From positions 1 to 64,000 of the forward strand of contig JAHJSQ010000109.1 of NCBI GenBank assembly GCA_018830325.1: 64,000 nt of DNA, given 5' to 3'. Both the position numbers and the translations under genes were made by a program. Below, piece by piece: positions 39,244 to 50,567 of this stretch. The number at the start of each line of letters is the position of its first letter. Within the stretch, counting starts at the first letter, position 1. The stretch comes from Gammaproteobacteria bacterium. GTDB lineage: Bacteria; Pseudomonadota; Gammaproteobacteria; Methylococcales; Methylomonadaceae. The notes below the pieces were generated by a model. It saw only the letters and a program-made list of their open reading frames with translations. It was not told the origin of the DNA and ran no database searches.

Positions 39244-40140
39244 ATGAGGGCTTTAGCGAATTTTGTTATGCAGGGACCGTATCAGGCCTTGGCCGCTGCT
39301 TGCGTGTTGGGTGCTTTATCTCAATTTGTTTTGCCGTTGGCGCTATTTTGTTGCGGCATCATCGCATTATGCGTATTGTCGCGTTCGGATAGCTACTGGT
39401 TGATTGTTTTGATCGGAACGGCTTTGGTTGTTTATGTTAGTAGTCTTTTTGTCGAAAGCAGACCGGGCCTCGAGACTCCGGTGGTTTTGTTTTTGTTGGT
39501 GCCGTTGGCGGCTTCGGCGAAAGTATTGCGTGTTACCCAATCGCAAAGTTTGGCGATAATGGTCGCGGCGGTGTTTGCGGCCCTCTTGGCGGTTTCGATA
39601 CAGGTCGTATCAGGCGATGCCGCGCAATGGTGGGCTAATTGGTTGGAAGGGGCTGTTGAAGGCGTTAAAGGCGCTACTTATCAAGGTTTCGAGGCCGATG
39701 GTACTTTACGGTTGATGAATGGATTGGTGGCGATGATGTTCGGTTTCGCAGTGACTTCATCGTTGTTGATCGGACGTTGGATGCAGGCGGCTTTATACAA
39801 CCCTGGAGGATTCGCCGAGGAATTTTACCGAGTTAGATATCCCATTTATGCATTGGGCGTTTTGAGTGTAGTGTTGATCGTGACAGCGGTATTAAGCGAA
39901 GCCTTGCTTTATGATTTGTTATTGGTTTTTACGATGCCATTTTTCTTCCATGGTATGGCGGTTTTACATTGTACGGTTGACGTTTCCGAGCGCAGCAAAA
40001 ATTATTTGCTGCCGCCGTATTTGTTATTGTTTGTTATGCCTCAATATGCGATCGTCGGCATGGCTTTTCTCGGCATGGCCGATATTTTTTTAAATTTTAG
40101 AAAAGCTGTTTATAAACGGAAAGATCATGATTCCAATTAG
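39244..40140 (+). CDS. DUF2232-like multi-pass membrane protein
   Basis: A 298-residue inner-membrane protein with about eight hydrophobic helices and no soluble domain. The arrangement and the C-terminal RKAVYKRKD resemble DUF2232/YybS-type proteins, which are often near ribosomal or replication genes; the function is unknown. The ATG at 39244 is preceded by AAGGAGG with 10-base spacing, whereas a TTG at 39235 is only one base from it. Its 3' end overlaps the rhomboid gene by 14 bases. Confidence 0.75.
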   Translation: MRALANFVMQGPYQALAAACVLGALSQFVLPLALFCCGIIALCVLSRSDSYWLIVLIGTALVVYVSSLFVESRPGLETPVVLFLLVPLAASAKVLRVTQSQSLAIMVAAVFAALLAVSIQVVSGDAAQWWANWLEGAVEGVKGATYQGFEADGTLRLMNGLVAMMFGFAVTSSLLIGRWMQAALYNPGGFAEEFYRVRYPIYALGVLSVVLIVTAVLSEALLYDLLLVFTMPFFFHGMAVLHCTVDVSERSKNYLLPPYLLLFVMPQYAIVGMAFLGMADIFLNFRKAVYKRKDHDSN

Positions 40141-40813
40141 AGATACCGCTCCGTGTTATTCAAGGCCGATTGTTTCTTGGAGTTTAATGGTTTTATGTAT
40201 CGTGATCTTTATCGCGATGGAAATTAGTCCCGATCAATTGAAACACCGTTTGACTTATCTATTCGGTATGGTGCCGTTGCGTTATTCAAGCCCCGCTTGG
40301 GCGGCTCATTTCGGCTTGCCCCCCGATTATTATTTATCGTTTTTGACCAGTCTTTTTTTGCATGGAGGCTGGTTTCATTTAGTTACTAACATGTTGTTCA
40401 TGTGGATTTTTGCCGATAATGTCGAAGACCGGATGGGCAAGGCTCGCTTTTTGGTTTTTTATGTGGTTTGCGGGTTATCGGCTCAGGCTTTGCAGTTTTA
40501 TTTCGACCCCTATTTAACGATACCGGTCGTTGGCGCATCGGGAGCCATCGCCGGCGTATTGGGGGCTTATTTTTTTCTATATCCGTTTGAGCGCGTCATT
40601 GTTTTTATACCGATCTTATTTTTTCCATTGGTTTTTCATGTGCCGGCGATAGCTTTTTTGGGGTTTTGGATCATTCTTCAATTGCAAAAAGCCACGACTT
40701 CAGTGATGTTTGATGGCGTGATGGTTGATGTGGCTTGGTGGGCGCATTTAGGCGGTTTTATTGCAGGAGCGATTTTATATCGGTTTTTCCTGCGCAACGA
40801 GCCTGAGCAATAA
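40127..40813 (+). CDS. Rhomboid-family intramembrane serine protease
   Basis: A 228-residue six-to-seven helix protein. Catalytic Ser is in VVGASGAIAGVLGAY (GxSG), catalytic His in WWAHLGGFIAG, and the L1-loop/helix-2 region is HGGWFHLVTNMLFMWIFADNVEDRMG. The family cuts membrane proteins within the bilayer; the substrate is unknown. Start overlaps the preceding membrane-protein gene by 14 bases, so they are likely translated together. Confidence 0.93.
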   Translation: MIPIRDTAPCYSRPIVSWSLMVLCIVIFIAMEISPDQLKHRLTYLFGMVPLRYSSPAWAAHFGLPPDYYLSFLTSLFLHGGWFHLVTNMLFMWIFADNVEDRMGKARFLVFYVVCGLSAQALQFYFDPYLTIPVVGASGAIAGVLGAYFFLYPFERVIVFIPILFFPLVFHVPAIAFLGFWIILQLQKATTSVMFDGVMVDVAWWAHLGGFIAGAILYRFFLRNEPEQ

Positions 40814-40838
40814 AAAATGAAATTGGATCGCATTTCTG

Positions 40839-40844
40839 TATAAT
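40839..40844 (+). promoter_or_regulatory. Possible -10 element upstream of the 108-residue membrane protein
   Basis: A perfect TATAAT preceded by TG lies 95 bases before the next start codon, soon after the rhomboid stop. No good -35 hexamer at 16-18 bases is seen, so it is only suggestive. Confidence 0.3.
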
Positions 40845-40939
40845 AAGCGCCTTTTAAAGGCTTGCCCTTTCACGATTAAAGGGCCGAACATGTTGCGGCC
40901 TTCGAGGCTTCTTAGTATTGTCGGGAAATTAAAATTACA

Positions 40940-41266
40940 ATGAAAAATATTAACGTCGCATTAGTTAGACTTCTCCAGTTCGTCGTATTCGTTCTGTTTA
41001 CATTCATGGTATTGATTTATTTCGGAGCGATGGTTTTATTGCCGCTGGATGCCGCCGTATTATTGATCAAGTTGATGACCTTGTTCGGTTTAAACGGATT
41101 TATTGCGGCTTTTATTGCGATTCCGATAGTGGCTTATTTAGGTTTGAGAGTCTATCGAATTCCTGGTCTTGTCAAAATGGTCATCGATACCGGAGTCGAA
41201 TTGGTCAACACCGGCAAAGCTAAAATCGATGCGTTCAACGCGCTAGCCGAATCAGAAAAAGTATAA
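40940..41266 (+). CDS. Small two-helix membrane protein, unknown
   Basis: A 108-residue protein with two strong hydrophobic helices (about 10-38 and 43-72) and a charged C-terminal tail (about 75-108, KMVIDTGVELVNTGKAKIDA). No family recognised. It is likely a genuine gene: its own possible promoter lies upstream and a clear intrinsic terminator lies 14 bases downstream. The membrane location is predicted from hydrophobicity only. Confidence 0.75.
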   Translation: MKNINVALVRLLQFVVFVLFTFMVLIYFGAMVLLPLDAAVLLIKLMTLFGLNGFIAAFIAIPIVAYLGLRVYRIPGLVKMVIDTGVELVNTGKAKIDAFNALAESEKV

Positions 41267-41280
41267 CGCTTTTGCAATGT

Positions 41281-41320
41281 AAAAAAGGCCGGAAAGAGCG
41301 TTCTTTCCGGCCTTTTTTGT
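41281..41320 (+). terminator. Rho-independent terminator
   Basis: AAAAAAGGCCGGAAAG pairs with CTTTCCGGCCTTTTTT around a short AGCGTT-containing loop, giving a long perfect stem with T-run on the plus strand and an A-run that would act as a T-run on the minus strand. It sits between the small membrane protein (+) and uvrA (-), so it can serve both convergent genes. Confidence 0.9.
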
Positions 41321-41412
41321 TTTCAATCCTTATTTCGTAATATTGATCTAGAAAGACATGAAGATAGCGAATAAGATTGAGCCGCGTTAAAAAATCGAAT
41401 CAATTCGCCAAA

Positions 41413-44229
41413 TCAGCTAAAAAATCGTTTTAAATAATGCCCGGTATGAGAGGCGTTGTTTTTACTCAGTTGTTTAGGAGTACCTTCGGCGACCAGTGTG
41501 CCTCCTGCATCGCCGCCTTCCGGCCCCATATCAATAATCCAATCCGCCGTTTTGATCACGTCCAGGTTATGCTCGATGACAATCACGGTATTGCCGTGAT
41601 CTCGTAGTGTATGTAATACGCGCAATAATTGTTTGATATCGTGGAAATGCAGGCCGGTTGTGGGCTCGTCGAGAATATAGAGCGTCTTTCCGGTATCGCG
41701 TTTCGACAATTCCTTTGCGAGCTTGACGCGCTGCGCCTCGCCGCCGGAAAGCGTGACTGCATTTTGTTCGAGCGTGATGTAATTCAATCCCACTTCGGTC
41801 AAAGTATGGAGTTTTTTGGATAACACCGGGACGGCACTGAAAAATTGCGCGGCGTCCTCTACGGTCATGTCCAATACTTCGTTGATTGCTTTGCCTTTGT
41901 AGCGAATTTCCAGCGTTTCACGGTTATAACGTTTACCGCCGCAGACGTCGCAATGTACGAAAATATCCGGCAAGAAATGCATTTCGACTTTGATGACTCC
42001 ATCTCCTTTGCAGGCCTCGCAACGCCCCCCTTTGACGTTGAAGCTGAAGCGCCCCGGCGTGTAACCGCGTGAACGAGCTTCTGGCGTTGCCGCAAATAAT
42101 TCCCGGATGGGCGTAAAAATTCCGGTATAAGTGGCGGGATTCGAACGGGGTGTTCGGCCGATCGGGCTTTGATTAATATCAATGACTTTATCGAAATATT
42201 CAATGCCTTCGATTTCATCGCACGGTGAGGGCAGGGCGCCGGCTCGGTTGATTGCGCGCGCAGCATAGCGGTAGAGCGTATCGTTTATGAGCGTCGACTT
42301 CCCTGAGCCGGATACGCCGGTAATGCAGGTAAGTAGGCCGACCGGCAGAGCAATATGGACGTTTTTCAGGTTATTGCCTTGAGCGTTGCGGATCACGATA
42401 CGCTTTTCCGGGTCGACCGGCGTCGTGCTTTCCGGAATCGAAATCATTTGTTTTCCCGACAAGTACTGGCCGGTCAACGAGTCGGGTGAGTCGATGATGT
42501 CTTGCGGCGAACCCTGTGCGACGATTCTACCGCCGTGAATACCGGCGCCGGGGCCGATATCGACGATATGATTGGCCGAGCGAATCGCATCTTCGTCGTG
42601 TTCTACGACGATTACGGTATTACCCAGATCCCTGAGCCGGAACAGGGTATTCAACAAGCGATCGTTATCGCGCTGATGCAGGCCGATTGAAGGTTCGTCG
42701 AGCACATACATCACGCCGACTAAGCCCGCGCCTATTTGGCTGGCCAGTCGGATACGTTGTGCTTCGCCGCCGGACAACGTATCGGCGCTACGATCTAGGG
42801 TCAGATAGTCCAGCCCGACATTGACCAAGAACTCTTGTCGTTCGACGATTTCCTTGATGATTTTTGCAGCCACTTCGCCCTGTTTTCCAGGTAAGTCCAA
42901 TTCTTCGAAAAACTGTAAAGATTTGCGTATCGGAAAACGGGTAAGTTCGTGCAAGGGGCGTTCGTTGACGAAAACATGGCGGGCGGCCTTGTTTAGGCGC
43001 GCTCCGCCGCAGTCGGGACAGGTTTTTTGCGATAGATATTTGGCCAGTTCCTCACGGACCATCGGAGAGTCGGTTTCATGGTAACGGCGATCCATGTTCG
43101 CAATGATGCCTTCAAAGCTGTAGCGTTTGGTTTGGCCGGCGCGCGGACCGCCAAGTAATTTGAAATCGATCGCTTCGTTGCCGCTGCCGAACAATAATAC
43201 TTTTTTGATGTTGTCAGGTAGTTCCTGATAAGGGATTTCCGGATCGAAACCGAAGTGTTCGGCCAGCGAGCAGATGATTTGATAATAATAAGCGTTGCGC
43301 CGATCCCAGCCTCGAATCGCCCCGCCGGCTAGGCTGATATTGGGATTATGCACCACCAGTGCCGGATCGAAGTGTTGGCGGACGCCAAGTCCATCGCAAG
43401 TTGGGCAAGCGCCTTTCGGGTTGTTGAACGAAAAAATGCGCGGTTCCAATTCGCTGATGCTGTATCCGCAGTGGGGGCAGGCGTAGCGTTCGGAAAATAA
43501 TAAGGTCGTGTTGTCGTCCATGGAAACGGCCAGCGCAATACCGTCTGCGATGCGAAGTGCCGTTTCGAATGACTCGGAAAGGCGCAATGCGATGTCGTCA
43601 CGAATTTTGAATCGATCGACGATCACTTCGATCGTGTGTTTTTTCTTGGGGTCGAGCACCGGCGTTTCGTCGAGATCGTATACGGTGCCGTCAATACGTG
43701 CTCTGATAAAGCCTTGCGCGCGTAAGTCCTCGAACAATTGCAGGTATTCCCCTTTGCGCTGGCTGATGACGGGTGCCAATAACATCCAGCGCCCGCCTTC
43801 CGGTTGTTCGAGCACGCTATCTACCATCTGGCTGACGGTTTGTGCGGCTAATGAAACGTTATGGTCAGGGCAACGAGGCGTGCCTGCCCGCGCATACAGC
43901 AAACGCAAGTAATCATAGATTTCGGTAATTGTGCCGACTGTCGATCGTGGATTATGCGATGTTGATTTTTGTTCGATCGAAATCGCCGGGGATAGTCCTT
44001 CAATATGATCGACATCCGGTTTTTCCATCATCGACAGGAATTGCCGGGCGTAGGCGGATAGCGACTCGACATAACGCCGTTGGCCTTCGGCATAAATCGT
44101 GTCGAAAGCCAGTGAGGATTTGCCGGAACCGGAGAGGCCGGTAATGACAATCAATGAATCGCGGGGCAGATCCAGGTCGATGTTTTTTAAATTGTGGGTG
44201 CGCGCGCCGCGAATGCTGATGGTGTCCAT
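41413..44229 (-). CDS. uvrA: Excinuclease ABC subunit A
   Basis: DNA damage recognition ATPase of nucleotide excision repair, full length at 938 residues. Two ABC modules: Walker [11 protein letters not shown] and [10 protein letters not shown], signature [12 protein letters not shown] and [12 protein letters not shown]. Zinc motifs [13 protein letters not shown] / CPTCDGLG and CEACKGDG / CDVCGGKRY are intact. The UvrB-binding part follows the first Walker A. Single gene, convergent with the terminator at 41281-41320. Confidence 0.98.
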   Translation of the reverse strand: MDTISIRGARTHNLKNIDLDLPRDSLIVITGLSGSGKSSLAFDTIYAEGQRRYVESLSAYARQFLSMMEKPDVDHIEGLSPAISIEQKSTSHNPRSTVGTITEIYDYLRLLYARAGTPRCPDHNVSLAAQTVSQMVDSVLEQPEGGRWMLLAPVISQRKGEYLQLFEDLRAQGFIRARIDGTVYDLDETPVLDPKKKHTIEVIVDRFKIRDDIALRLSESFETALRIADGIALAVSMDDNTTLLFSERYACPHCGYSISELEPRIFSFNNPKGACPTCDGLGVRQHFDPALVVHNPNISLAGGAIRGWDRRNAYYYQIICSLAEHFGFDPEIPYQELPDNIKKVLLFGSGNEAIDFKLLGGPRAGQTKRYSFEGIIANMDRRYHETDSPMVREELAKYLSQKTCPDCGGARLNKAARHVFVNERPLHELTRFPIRKSLQFFEELDLPGKQGEVAAKIIKEIVERQEFLVNVGLDYLTLDRSADTLSGGEAQRIRLASQIGAGLVGVMYVLDEPSIGLHQRDNDRLLNTLFRLRDLGNTVIVVEHDEDAIRSANHIVDIGPGAGIHGGRIVAQGSPQDIIDSPDSLTGQYLSGKQMISIPESTTPVDPEKRIVIRNAQGNNLKNVHIALPVGLLTCITGVSGSGKSTLINDTLYRYAARAINRAGALPSPCDEIEGIEYFDKVIDINQSPIGRTPRSNPATYTGIFTPIRELFAATPEARSRGYTPGRFSFNVKGGRCEACKGDGVIKVEMHFLPDIFVHCDVCGGKRYNRETLEIRYKGKAINEVLDMTVEDAAQFFSAVPVLSKKLHTLTEVGLNYITLEQNAVTLSGGEAQRVKLAKELSKRDTGKTLYILDEPTTGLHFHDIKQLLRVLHTLRDHGNTVIVIEHNLDVIKTADWIIDMGPEGGDAGGTLVAEGTPKQLSKNNASHTGHYLKRFFS

Positions 44230-44404
44230 TGATGAAATGTCGCTTTAGGAAACAGGCCGTTAATATACGGCGAAACCAGGCCGATTTCAAAACTCGGTAG
44301 GATGAAGTCTCTTACAAGTCTGCTTTATCGCTTTCTAGCAGTTTGCAATTCCGACGATTTCGAGTACATTGTGTTTATTCGAAACCTAACATAGCGTAAT
44401 TGAT

Positions 44405-45154
44405 GTGAATCACTTTTTTTCTTTTCAAATTCATGGCGGCGCCGATCATGGCGGCGGGGTAGCTGAGTCAGTCGGGCATTTTTTGGGATTTCTGGAAAGT
44501 CTAGCGGCTCAAGAGCCTTCGGACATATTTGCGAGCATATTTCCGGGAATCGCAGAACTGGATAATATTCATCCTTTGCTAGTACATTTTCCAATCGCTT
44601 TATTAATCGGTTTTTTTATTCTCGACTTATTAGGGACTTTGATTCGTAACCCGGTTTGGCGCAGTGCCGCTTCGGCGATGCTTTATTTTGGGACGATTGG
44701 CGCAGCAGTGACTGTTTATACCGGTTTGCAAGCCGGTGAAACGGTTGCGCACGGCGGTAATGTTCATGACATCATGGAAAGGCATGAGCAAATTGGTATT
44801 ACGGTGTTGAGTTTGTCGGCGTTGTTATCTGTTTGGCGTCTGTTGGCCGGCAGGTCGCTTAAAGGTGCTGCAAACGGTTTTTTTCTATTGCTGTCGGCGG
44901 GTCTGTCTGTGTTGGTCGTATTGGGCGCCGATTTGGGCGGATTGATGGTCTATCGTTACGGCGTTGCAGTCGAAGGGGCAATCGATCTCCAAGAAGCCAG
45001 TGTGCATGAGCACGGGCAACCGCAAGTCAATGAGCATAGACATGATTCGGGTGGTGAGCCCCCTCACTCTGATTCATCTCAGAGCCATCACCCGAGTGAT
45101 AATCATCTACATCCTGACAATCACGAGCACTCCGAATCAAATCATACTCATTAG
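44405..45154 (+). CDS. DUF2231 membrane protein with His-rich C-terminus
   Basis: A 249-residue protein with four predicted helices (about 55-190) of the DUF2231 family (NIHPLLVHFPIALLIGFFILD is the family signature; His residues there may bind haem or metal). The N-terminus has HGGADHGGG. The last ~50 residues are an extramembrane His/Asp/Ser-rich tail (HEHGQPQVNEHRHDS then repeated HH, HP, HE motifs ending SNHTH) with about 16 His, suggesting metal binding. GTG start at 44405. Role in metal handling or redox is inference; no metal genes adjoin. Confidence 0.8.
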   Translation: MNHFFSFQIHGGADHGGGVAESVGHFLGFLESLAAQEPSDIFASIFPGIAELDNIHPLLVHFPIALLIGFFILDLLGTLIRNPVWRSAASAMLYFGTIGAAVTVYTGLQAGETVAHGGNVHDIMERHEQIGITVLSLSALLSVWRLLAGRSLKGAANGFFLLLSAGLSVLVVLGADLGGLMVYRYGVAVEGAIDLQEASVHEHGQPQVNEHRHDSGGEPPHSDSSQSHHPSDNHLHPDNHEHSESNHTH

Positions 45155-45315
45155 TCGTTGTATTAACCACCTTAGATCAAAATTCGGCCCCGCACCCTGA
45201 ACACGGAGAAATTTCTCAAACTGGGAATTGCTGAGGCCATTTTAGCCTTAGCTTAGAGCTTTTGTTTTATGTTATTCTATTCGGCTAAATTTTTTATTAA
45301 ATCCCTTATCTCTTT

Positions 45316-45942
45316 ATGCGTACTCGCGTGAAAATTTGCGGCTTTACCCGGGTTAATGACGCAGTCCGTGCGGCGCATCTAGGCGTAGATGCGATCGGGT
45401 TGGTTTTTTATCCGTCTAGTCCGAGAAATATTGATATCGATCAAGCTCTTGCGATTGCCGAAGCTTTACCGCCCTTTACCAGTGTTGTCGGTTTGTTCGT
45501 CGACGAGCAAGAGGCGCGTATTCGTGAAGTGTTGAGTCGAGTGCCGATCGACTGTTTGCAATTTCACGGCGATGAGGCGCCAGATGCTTGCGAGCTGTAC
45601 AATAAACCTTATATCAAGGCAATTAGGATGCGACAGGACGTTGATATAGCTGATTTGGCTAAACGGTATTCCGGTGCCGCCGGTTTGTTACTCGATGCCT
45701 ATCATCCGGGAGTGAAAGGCGGTTCTGGAAACCGTTTCGATTGGGATTTGATTCCGCAATCTTGCCCGAAACCGATTATTTTGGCCGGCGGTTTGGAACC
45801 CTGCAATGTCAGGCAGGCAATGGAATCGGTCGGCCCTTATGCATTGGATGTTAGCAGCGGCGTGGAATCGGAAAAAGGTATTAAGGATGCCGGTAAAATG
45901 GCGGCATTCGTAAGAATAATTAACGAGGGTAATAGAAGTTAG
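45316..45942 (+). CDS. trpF: Phosphoribosylanthranilate isomerase
   Basis: Third step of tryptophan synthesis. The 208 residues form a single (beta/alpha)8 barrel. Catalytic Cys is in [12 protein letters not shown] and catalytic Asp in [15 protein letters not shown], with ILAGGLEP and [14 protein letters not shown] at the phosphate site. Starts the trpFBA-accD-folC block; trpB follows after 4 bases. Confidence 0.96.
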   Translation: MRTRVKICGFTRVNDAVRAAHLGVDAIGLVFYPSSPRNIDIDQALAIAEALPPFTSVVGLFVDEQEARIREVLSRVPIDCLQFHGDEAPDACELYNKPYIKAIRMRQDVDIADLAKRYSGAAGLLLDAYHPGVKGGSGNRFDWDLIPQSCPKPIILAGGLEPCNVRQAMESVGPYALDVSSGVESEKGIKDAGKMAAFVRIINEGNRS

Positions 45943-45946
45943 TAAC

Positions 45947-47149
45947 ATGACACAGCATTATAACTTGCCGGACGAGCGCGGACATTTCGGTCCTTATGGC
46001 GGAAAATTCGTTGCCGAAACATTAATGGGGCCTATTCAAGAGTTAGAAGAGGCTTATCTGCGCTATATGCAGGATCCTGAATTTTTAACCGAACTGGATG
46101 CCGATTTACAGCATTATGTCGGGCGCCCTTCACCGCTTTACCATGCCGAACGCTGGAGTCGGCATTTAGGCGGTGCACAGCTTTATTTGAAACGAGAAGA
46201 CCTCAATCATACCGGCGCGCATAAAGTTAATAATACGATCGGTCAGGCGTTATTGGCTAAGCGCATGGGAAAAACCCGGATCATCGCTGAAACCGGCGCG
46301 GGTCAACATGGTGTAGCTACGGCTACGGTTGCTGCCAGATTGGGACTCGAGTGCGTTGTTTATATGGGGGCGGTCGATGTCGCGCGACAGTCCTTGAATG
46401 TTTACCGAATGAAACTGCTTGGCGCAAAAGTCGTTGCGGTCGAATCGGGTTCGAAGACTCTGAAAGACGCGTTAAACGAAGCGCTCCGTGATTGGGTTAC
46501 TAATGTCGACAATACATTCTACATCATTGGAACGGTAGCAGGGCCTCATCCTTATCCTGCGATGGTGCGCGATTTTCAAACCGTGATCGGCCGTGAAGCC
46601 AAAGAACAATGTTTGACCATGACCGGGCGGTTGCCCGATGCGCTGGTCGCTTGTGTCGGGGGCGGGTCGAACGCGATCGGTTTGTTTTATCCTTTTATCG
46701 ACGATGCGTCGGTCAAAATGTACGGCGTCGAAGCGGCCGGAGACGGCGTCGAAACAGGACGTCATTCTGCTCCGCTTTGTGCGGGACGTCCGGGAGTTTT
46801 ACACGGCAATCGGACTTATTTGATCGAGGATGATGATGGTGAAATCATCGAAACGCATTCAATCTCGGCGGGCTTGGATTATCCCGGCGTCGGACCCGAG
46901 CATGCTTGGTTGAAAGACAGCGGGCGCGCCGAATATGTCAACATAACCGATGATGAAGCCTTGAAGGGTTTCCATGATCTAACCGAAATGGAAGGCATTA
47001 TCCCTGCGCTGGAATCGAGTCATGCGATTGCTTATACGACAAAGCTGGCGCCGACCATGCCCAAAGACAGCATTATTATTATCAATCTTTCCGGTCGTGG
47101 CGATAAAGATATCATGACCTTGGCGCAACGCGAGGGAATAGAACTGTGA
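45947..47149 (+). CDS. trpB: Tryptophan synthase beta chain
   Basis: Condenses indole with serine using PLP. The 400 residues match the TrpB1 type. PLP Lys is in [13 protein letters not shown], phosphate loop GGGSNAIG, and the QHGVATAT and [16 protein letters not shown] motifs are present. Overlaps trpA by 4 bases (GTGA), consistent with coupled synthesis of the alpha2beta2 complex. Confidence 0.97.
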   Translation: MTQHYNLPDERGHFGPYGGKFVAETLMGPIQELEEAYLRYMQDPEFLTELDADLQHYVGRPSPLYHAERWSRHLGGAQLYLKREDLNHTGAHKVNNTIGQALLAKRMGKTRIIAETGAGQHGVATATVAARLGLECVVYMGAVDVARQSLNVYRMKLLGAKVVAVESGSKTLKDALNEALRDWVTNVDNTFYIIGTVAGPHPYPAMVRDFQTVIGREAKEQCLTMTGRLPDALVACVGGGSNAIGLFYPFIDDASVKMYGVEAAGDGVETGRHSAPLCAGRPGVLHGNRTYLIEDDDGEIIETHSISAGLDYPGVGPEHAWLKDSGRAEYVNITDDEALKGFHDLTEMEGIIPALESSHAIAYTTKLAPTMPKDSIIIINLSGRGDKDIMTLAQREGIEL

Positions 47150-47949
47150 GCCGTTTAGCCGCAAAATTCGATGAGCTTTCCAAATCAGGCCGTAAGGCTT
47201 TAATTCCATTTTTGACGGCCGGCGATCCGCATCCGAATTTTACCGTGCCGATGATGCATGCGATGGTGGAAGCGGGCGTTGATATTATTGAGCTTGGCGT
47301 ACCGTTTTCCGATCCGATGGCAGACGGGCCGGTTATTCAGAAAGCCAGTGAACGTGCCTTGGCGCATAAAATGAGTTTAAGAAAAGTACTCAATATAGTC
47401 GCCGAATTCAGAAGAAAGGATGACCAAACGCCGGTCGTGTTGATGGGCTATTTAAATCCGATCGAAGCAATGGGTTATGAAGACTTTGCCAATGCGGCGC
47501 AACGCGTCGAAATCGATGGTGTGCTGACGGTTGATTTGCCGCCTGAGGAGGCCGATTTCTGTGTTTCGTTGCTGAAAGAACGCGGTATCGATCCGGTTTT
47601 TTTGTTGGCTCCTAATAGTAATGAAGAACGCATTCGTAAAATGGATGCGGCGGGCAGCGGCTATATTTACTACGTTTCACTCAAAGGTGTGACCGGTGCC
47701 GGGCACTTGAACACCGCCGATGTCGAGGAAAGGCTGAAGTTAATCCGTGCCAATACTCGATTGCCGATCGGAATCGGCTTCGGTGTCAAGGATGCCGAAA
47801 CGGCAAAGACAGTGGCTCATTTAGGTGATGGTGTCGTTGTCGGTAGTGCCTTGATCAGTAAAATCGAAGCGAATTTGGATAATCCGGAGCAGGCCTGTTC
47901 CGAAATAGTCGATTTACTTAAAGCCATGCGCGCCGCTATGGATGAATAA
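47146..47949 (+). CDS. trpA: Tryptophan synthase alpha chain
   Basis: Releases indole from indole-3-glycerol phosphate and channels it to TrpB. The 267 residues have the catalytic Glu in [16 protein letters not shown] and Asp in [11 protein letters not shown], with FLTAGDP and [16 protein letters not shown] start overlapping the trpB stop. accD follows after 36 bases. Confidence 0.97.
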   Translation: MSRLAAKFDELSKSGRKALIPFLTAGDPHPNFTVPMMHAMVEAGVDIIELGVPFSDPMADGPVIQKASERALAHKMSLRKVLNIVAEFRRKDDQTPVVLMGYLNPIEAMGYEDFANAAQRVEIDGVLTVDLPPEEADFCVSLLKERGIDPVFLLAPNSNEERIRKMDAAGSGYIYYVSLKGVTGAGHLNTADVEERLKLIRANTRLPIGIGFGVKDAETAKTVAHLGDGVVVGSALISKIEANLDNPEQACSEIVDLLKAMRAAMDE

Positions 47950-47985
47950 GTCGTCGATCACATGAGCGAATTCGGAGTTTAAAAT

Positions 47986-48936
47986 ATGAGTTGGTTTGAA
48001 AAATTGGTCCCCTCAACAATCAGAACAGACGGGACTAACAAGAAAAAAGGCGCTGTGCCAGAGGGCTTATGGACCAAATGTCCGAGTTGTAACGCGATTC
48101 TCTATAACAACGAATTGGAACGAAATTCCAGTGTGTGCCCTAAATGCAATCATCACATGCGGATATCGGCAAGAGTACGGTTGGAATTATTTCTCGATGA
48201 GCAGGATCAAGAAGAAATCGGTCAACATATCAAACCGACCGACCCGCTTAGATTCAAGGATTCCAAACGCTATAAAGACCGTATCAGCCAAGCGCAAAAA
48301 CAGACCAAGGAAAGCGATGCCCTCGTAGTGATTAAGGGTAAGCTCAAGAATAAAGATATCGTAGCCGCTGCGTTCGATTTTAGTTTTATGGGCGGTTCGA
48401 TGGGGTCGGTGGTCGGTGAGCGTTTCGTGCGAGGCGTGAATGAAAGCCTCGAAATGGGTGCGCCGTTCATTGTTTTTACCGCCAGCGGTGGCGCTCGCAT
48501 GCAGGAATCGTTGTTTTCATTGTTTCAAATGGCGAAAACCAGTGCGGCCTTGACACGGTTGTCGGAAGCGGGATTGCCGTTTATTTCTTGTATGACCGAC
48601 CCTACGATGGGCGGTGTTTCCGCAAGTTTGGCGATGCTTGGCGATATTAATGTCGCCGAACCGAATGCCTTAATCGGTTTTGCAGGGCCTCGCGTCATCG
48701 AGCAAACCGTTCGAGAAAAGTTGCCGGAAGGTTTTCAACGTAGCGAGTTTTTGCAAGAGCACGGCGCTATCGACATGATTGTCGATAGGCGTGAAATGCG
48801 CGATAAAATTGCTGCAATGCTGGCAATTTTGATGGCCTCGCGGATGGAAACGAAAATAAGCCCGAATATAGAAGAGCCTATTATCTTGGCCGAATCCGAG
48901 CCTTTGCCTGCCGTTCAGGATTCAGTACAATTATAA
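47986..48936 (+). CDS. accD: Acetyl-CoA carboxylase carboxyltransferase beta subunit
   Basis: Beta subunit of the carboxyltransferase that makes malonyl-CoA for fatty-acid synthesis; works with AccA. 316 residues. N-terminal zinc ribbon CPSCNAILY ... CPKCNHHM, then the crotonase-fold core with [12 protein letters not shown] and [15 protein letters not shown]. The trpBA-accD-folC order is common in gammaproteobacteria. Confidence 0.97.
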   Translation: MSWFEKLVPSTIRTDGTNKKKGAVPEGLWTKCPSCNAILYNNELERNSSVCPKCNHHMRISARVRLELFLDEQDQEEIGQHIKPTDPLRFKDSKRYKDRISQAQKQTKESDALVVIKGKLKNKDIVAAAFDFSFMGGSMGSVVGERFVRGVNESLEMGAPFIVFTASGGARMQESLFSLFQMAKTSAALTRLSEAGLPFISCMTDPTMGGVSASLAMLGDINVAEPNALIGFAGPRVIEQTVREKLPEGFQRSEFLQEHGAIDMIVDRREMRDKIAAMLAILMASRMETKISPNIEEPIILAESEPLPAVQDSVQL

Positions 48937-49104
48937 ATGGCCGAATGATCCTACTGTTGCGTTTAAGTCATGAGAAACACAACAAAAATCGGTCCGCAAT
49001 AGGGCTTAAGTCTGCAGTTATTGGATGGGACAATCCACGATTTTCTATCTCGTTGGCGTTTTCGTGCTTTTTTATGTTTTCGTGGAACTCACAATTTGTC
49101 TAAG

Positions 49105-50376
49105 ATGAAGCATTTCGATACGCTCGAAGGCTGGCTGAGGTGGCAGGAAGGTTTGCATCCGCAAACGATCGATCTAGGCTTGGAGCGAGTGCAGAGCGTA
49201 TTTCGAGCATTGCAACCGGATTACGATAAACCGACGACGATCACGGTAGCAGGGACCAATGGCAAAGGTTCATGCGTGGCTTTCTTAGAATTCATTTATC
49301 GGGCTCAAGGTTATCGAGTCGGTACATATACTTCTCCGCATATTCTAAGTTATAACGAACGTATAAAAATTAACGGCAAACCGGTTAGCAACGATTTGAT
49401 CTGTTCGGCTTTCGAGCGAATTGAATCGGTTCGAGCCGGTGTATCGTTGAGTTACTTTGAATTCGGTACCTTGGCCGCGCTCGATATTTTTTCCAGGGCC
49501 GATCTCGATGTGCAATTGTTGGAGGTAGGTTTGGGCGGGCGTCTTGATGCCGTCAATATTGTGGACCCTGACGTTTCTATTATTTCCAGCATCGGGATCG
49601 ATCATGCGGACTGGCTCGGCGAAACGCGCGAGCTGATTGGTCGTGAAAAGGCCGGTATTTTTAGAAAGCACGTTCCTGCGATTATCAGCGATCCTGAATC
49701 ACCTGACTCGATATACGACTATGCAAACGAAATCGAGGCCCCGGCTTTTTTCATCGGGTGCGATTTTGCGTATCGTAAGCAGCCGAAAGGTTGGATATGG
49801 TATACACCCGATCGGCAGATCGAAGAATTGCCGGAACCTAATCTCAAAGGCGAGCATCAATATCGAAATGCGGCTGCTGTGGTCATGGCCGTGACCCAAA
49901 TGTCTTCACGGCTGCCGATTAGTGTGGATTCGATAAGGCAGGGCATCGAATCCGTTGAACTAACCGGGCGTTTTCAAATCATTCATGACGAGATACCTGT
50001 CTTACTCGATGTCGGGCATAATCCGCAAGCCGTTCAGACCTTGGCCGACTATCTGAGTGATAATTTTTCCGGCAAACGCATTCATGCCGTGTTTACGATG
50101 ATGAAGGATAAAGATATTCCTGGCGTTATCAGTATCATGAAACCATTGGTTCATCAGTGGTATTTTGTGCCGTTAAAAGACAATCCTCGGTGCGCCTCCG
50201 AGGCAATGATGCAAGATTATTTTGAACAGTGCAAAATTACGGGTGTTGATTTCGGTTTTTCAGGATTGCAAGATGCATTGGATAGCGCCAAGACTAAAGC
50301 CGGAAAAAACGATTTATTATTGGTTTTCGGTTCTTTCTTTTTAGTATCTGAATATTTAGGAATATGCACAAGATAA
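49105..50376 (+). CDS. folC: Folylpolyglutamate / dihydrofolate synthase
   Basis: Adds glutamates to folates. About 423 residues from ATG 49105, which matches the family's N-terminus (LEGWLRWQEGLHPQTIDLGLERV). ATP-binding loop TVAGTNGKGSCVAF, ligase motif YTSPHILSYNERI, LEVGLGGRLDAVN, and C-terminal DVGHNPQAV. An upstream in-frame start at 49021 adds 28 residues lacking homology. Followed by a repeat, then a SPOR protein gene. Confidence 0.95.
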   Translation: MKHFDTLEGWLRWQEGLHPQTIDLGLERVQSVFRALQPDYDKPTTITVAGTNGKGSCVAFLEFIYRAQGYRVGTYTSPHILSYNERIKINGKPVSNDLICSAFERIESVRAGVSLSYFEFGTLAALDIFSRADLDVQLLEVGLGGRLDAVNIVDPDVSIISSIGIDHADWLGETRELIGREKAGIFRKHVPAIISDPESPDSIYDYANEIEAPAFFIGCDFAYRKQPKGWIWYTPDRQIEELPEPNLKGEHQYRNAAAVVMAVTQMSSRLPISVDSIRQGIESVELTGRFQIIHDEIPVLLDVGHNPQAVQTLADYLSDNFSGKRIHAVFTMMKDKDIPGVISIMKPLVHQWYFVPLKDNPRCASEAMMQDYFEQCKITGVDFGFSGLQDALDSAKTKAGKNDLLLVFGSFFLVSEYLGICTR

Positions 50377-50400
50377 CTTCTACAAGTACTGCGCTGTGCA

Positions 50401-50503
50401 GCGGTTCGGTGGCTCGCTTGACAGGACGCTGTAAATGCGTCCATGTAGGCTTGACGGCAGCTACCCCTGCCGCCGACACCTGCCAATCGAGCCGCCGACT
50501 CTT
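50401..50503. repeat. Family A element, short copy
   Basis: About 100 bp: CGGTGGCTCGCTTGACAGGACG at the left and CCGACACCTGCCAATCGAGCCG at the right are imperfect inverted ends. The middle is CGTCCATGTAGGCTTGACGG. Lacks nested insertions, so it resembles the minimal unit of family A. Confidence 0.65.
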
Positions 50504-50567
50504 CTTCCAACCGTTGTCGAAGTTATTTCATGCTCGTTCCTTAGCTGGTTTAGCTTAGAGGTTAACG

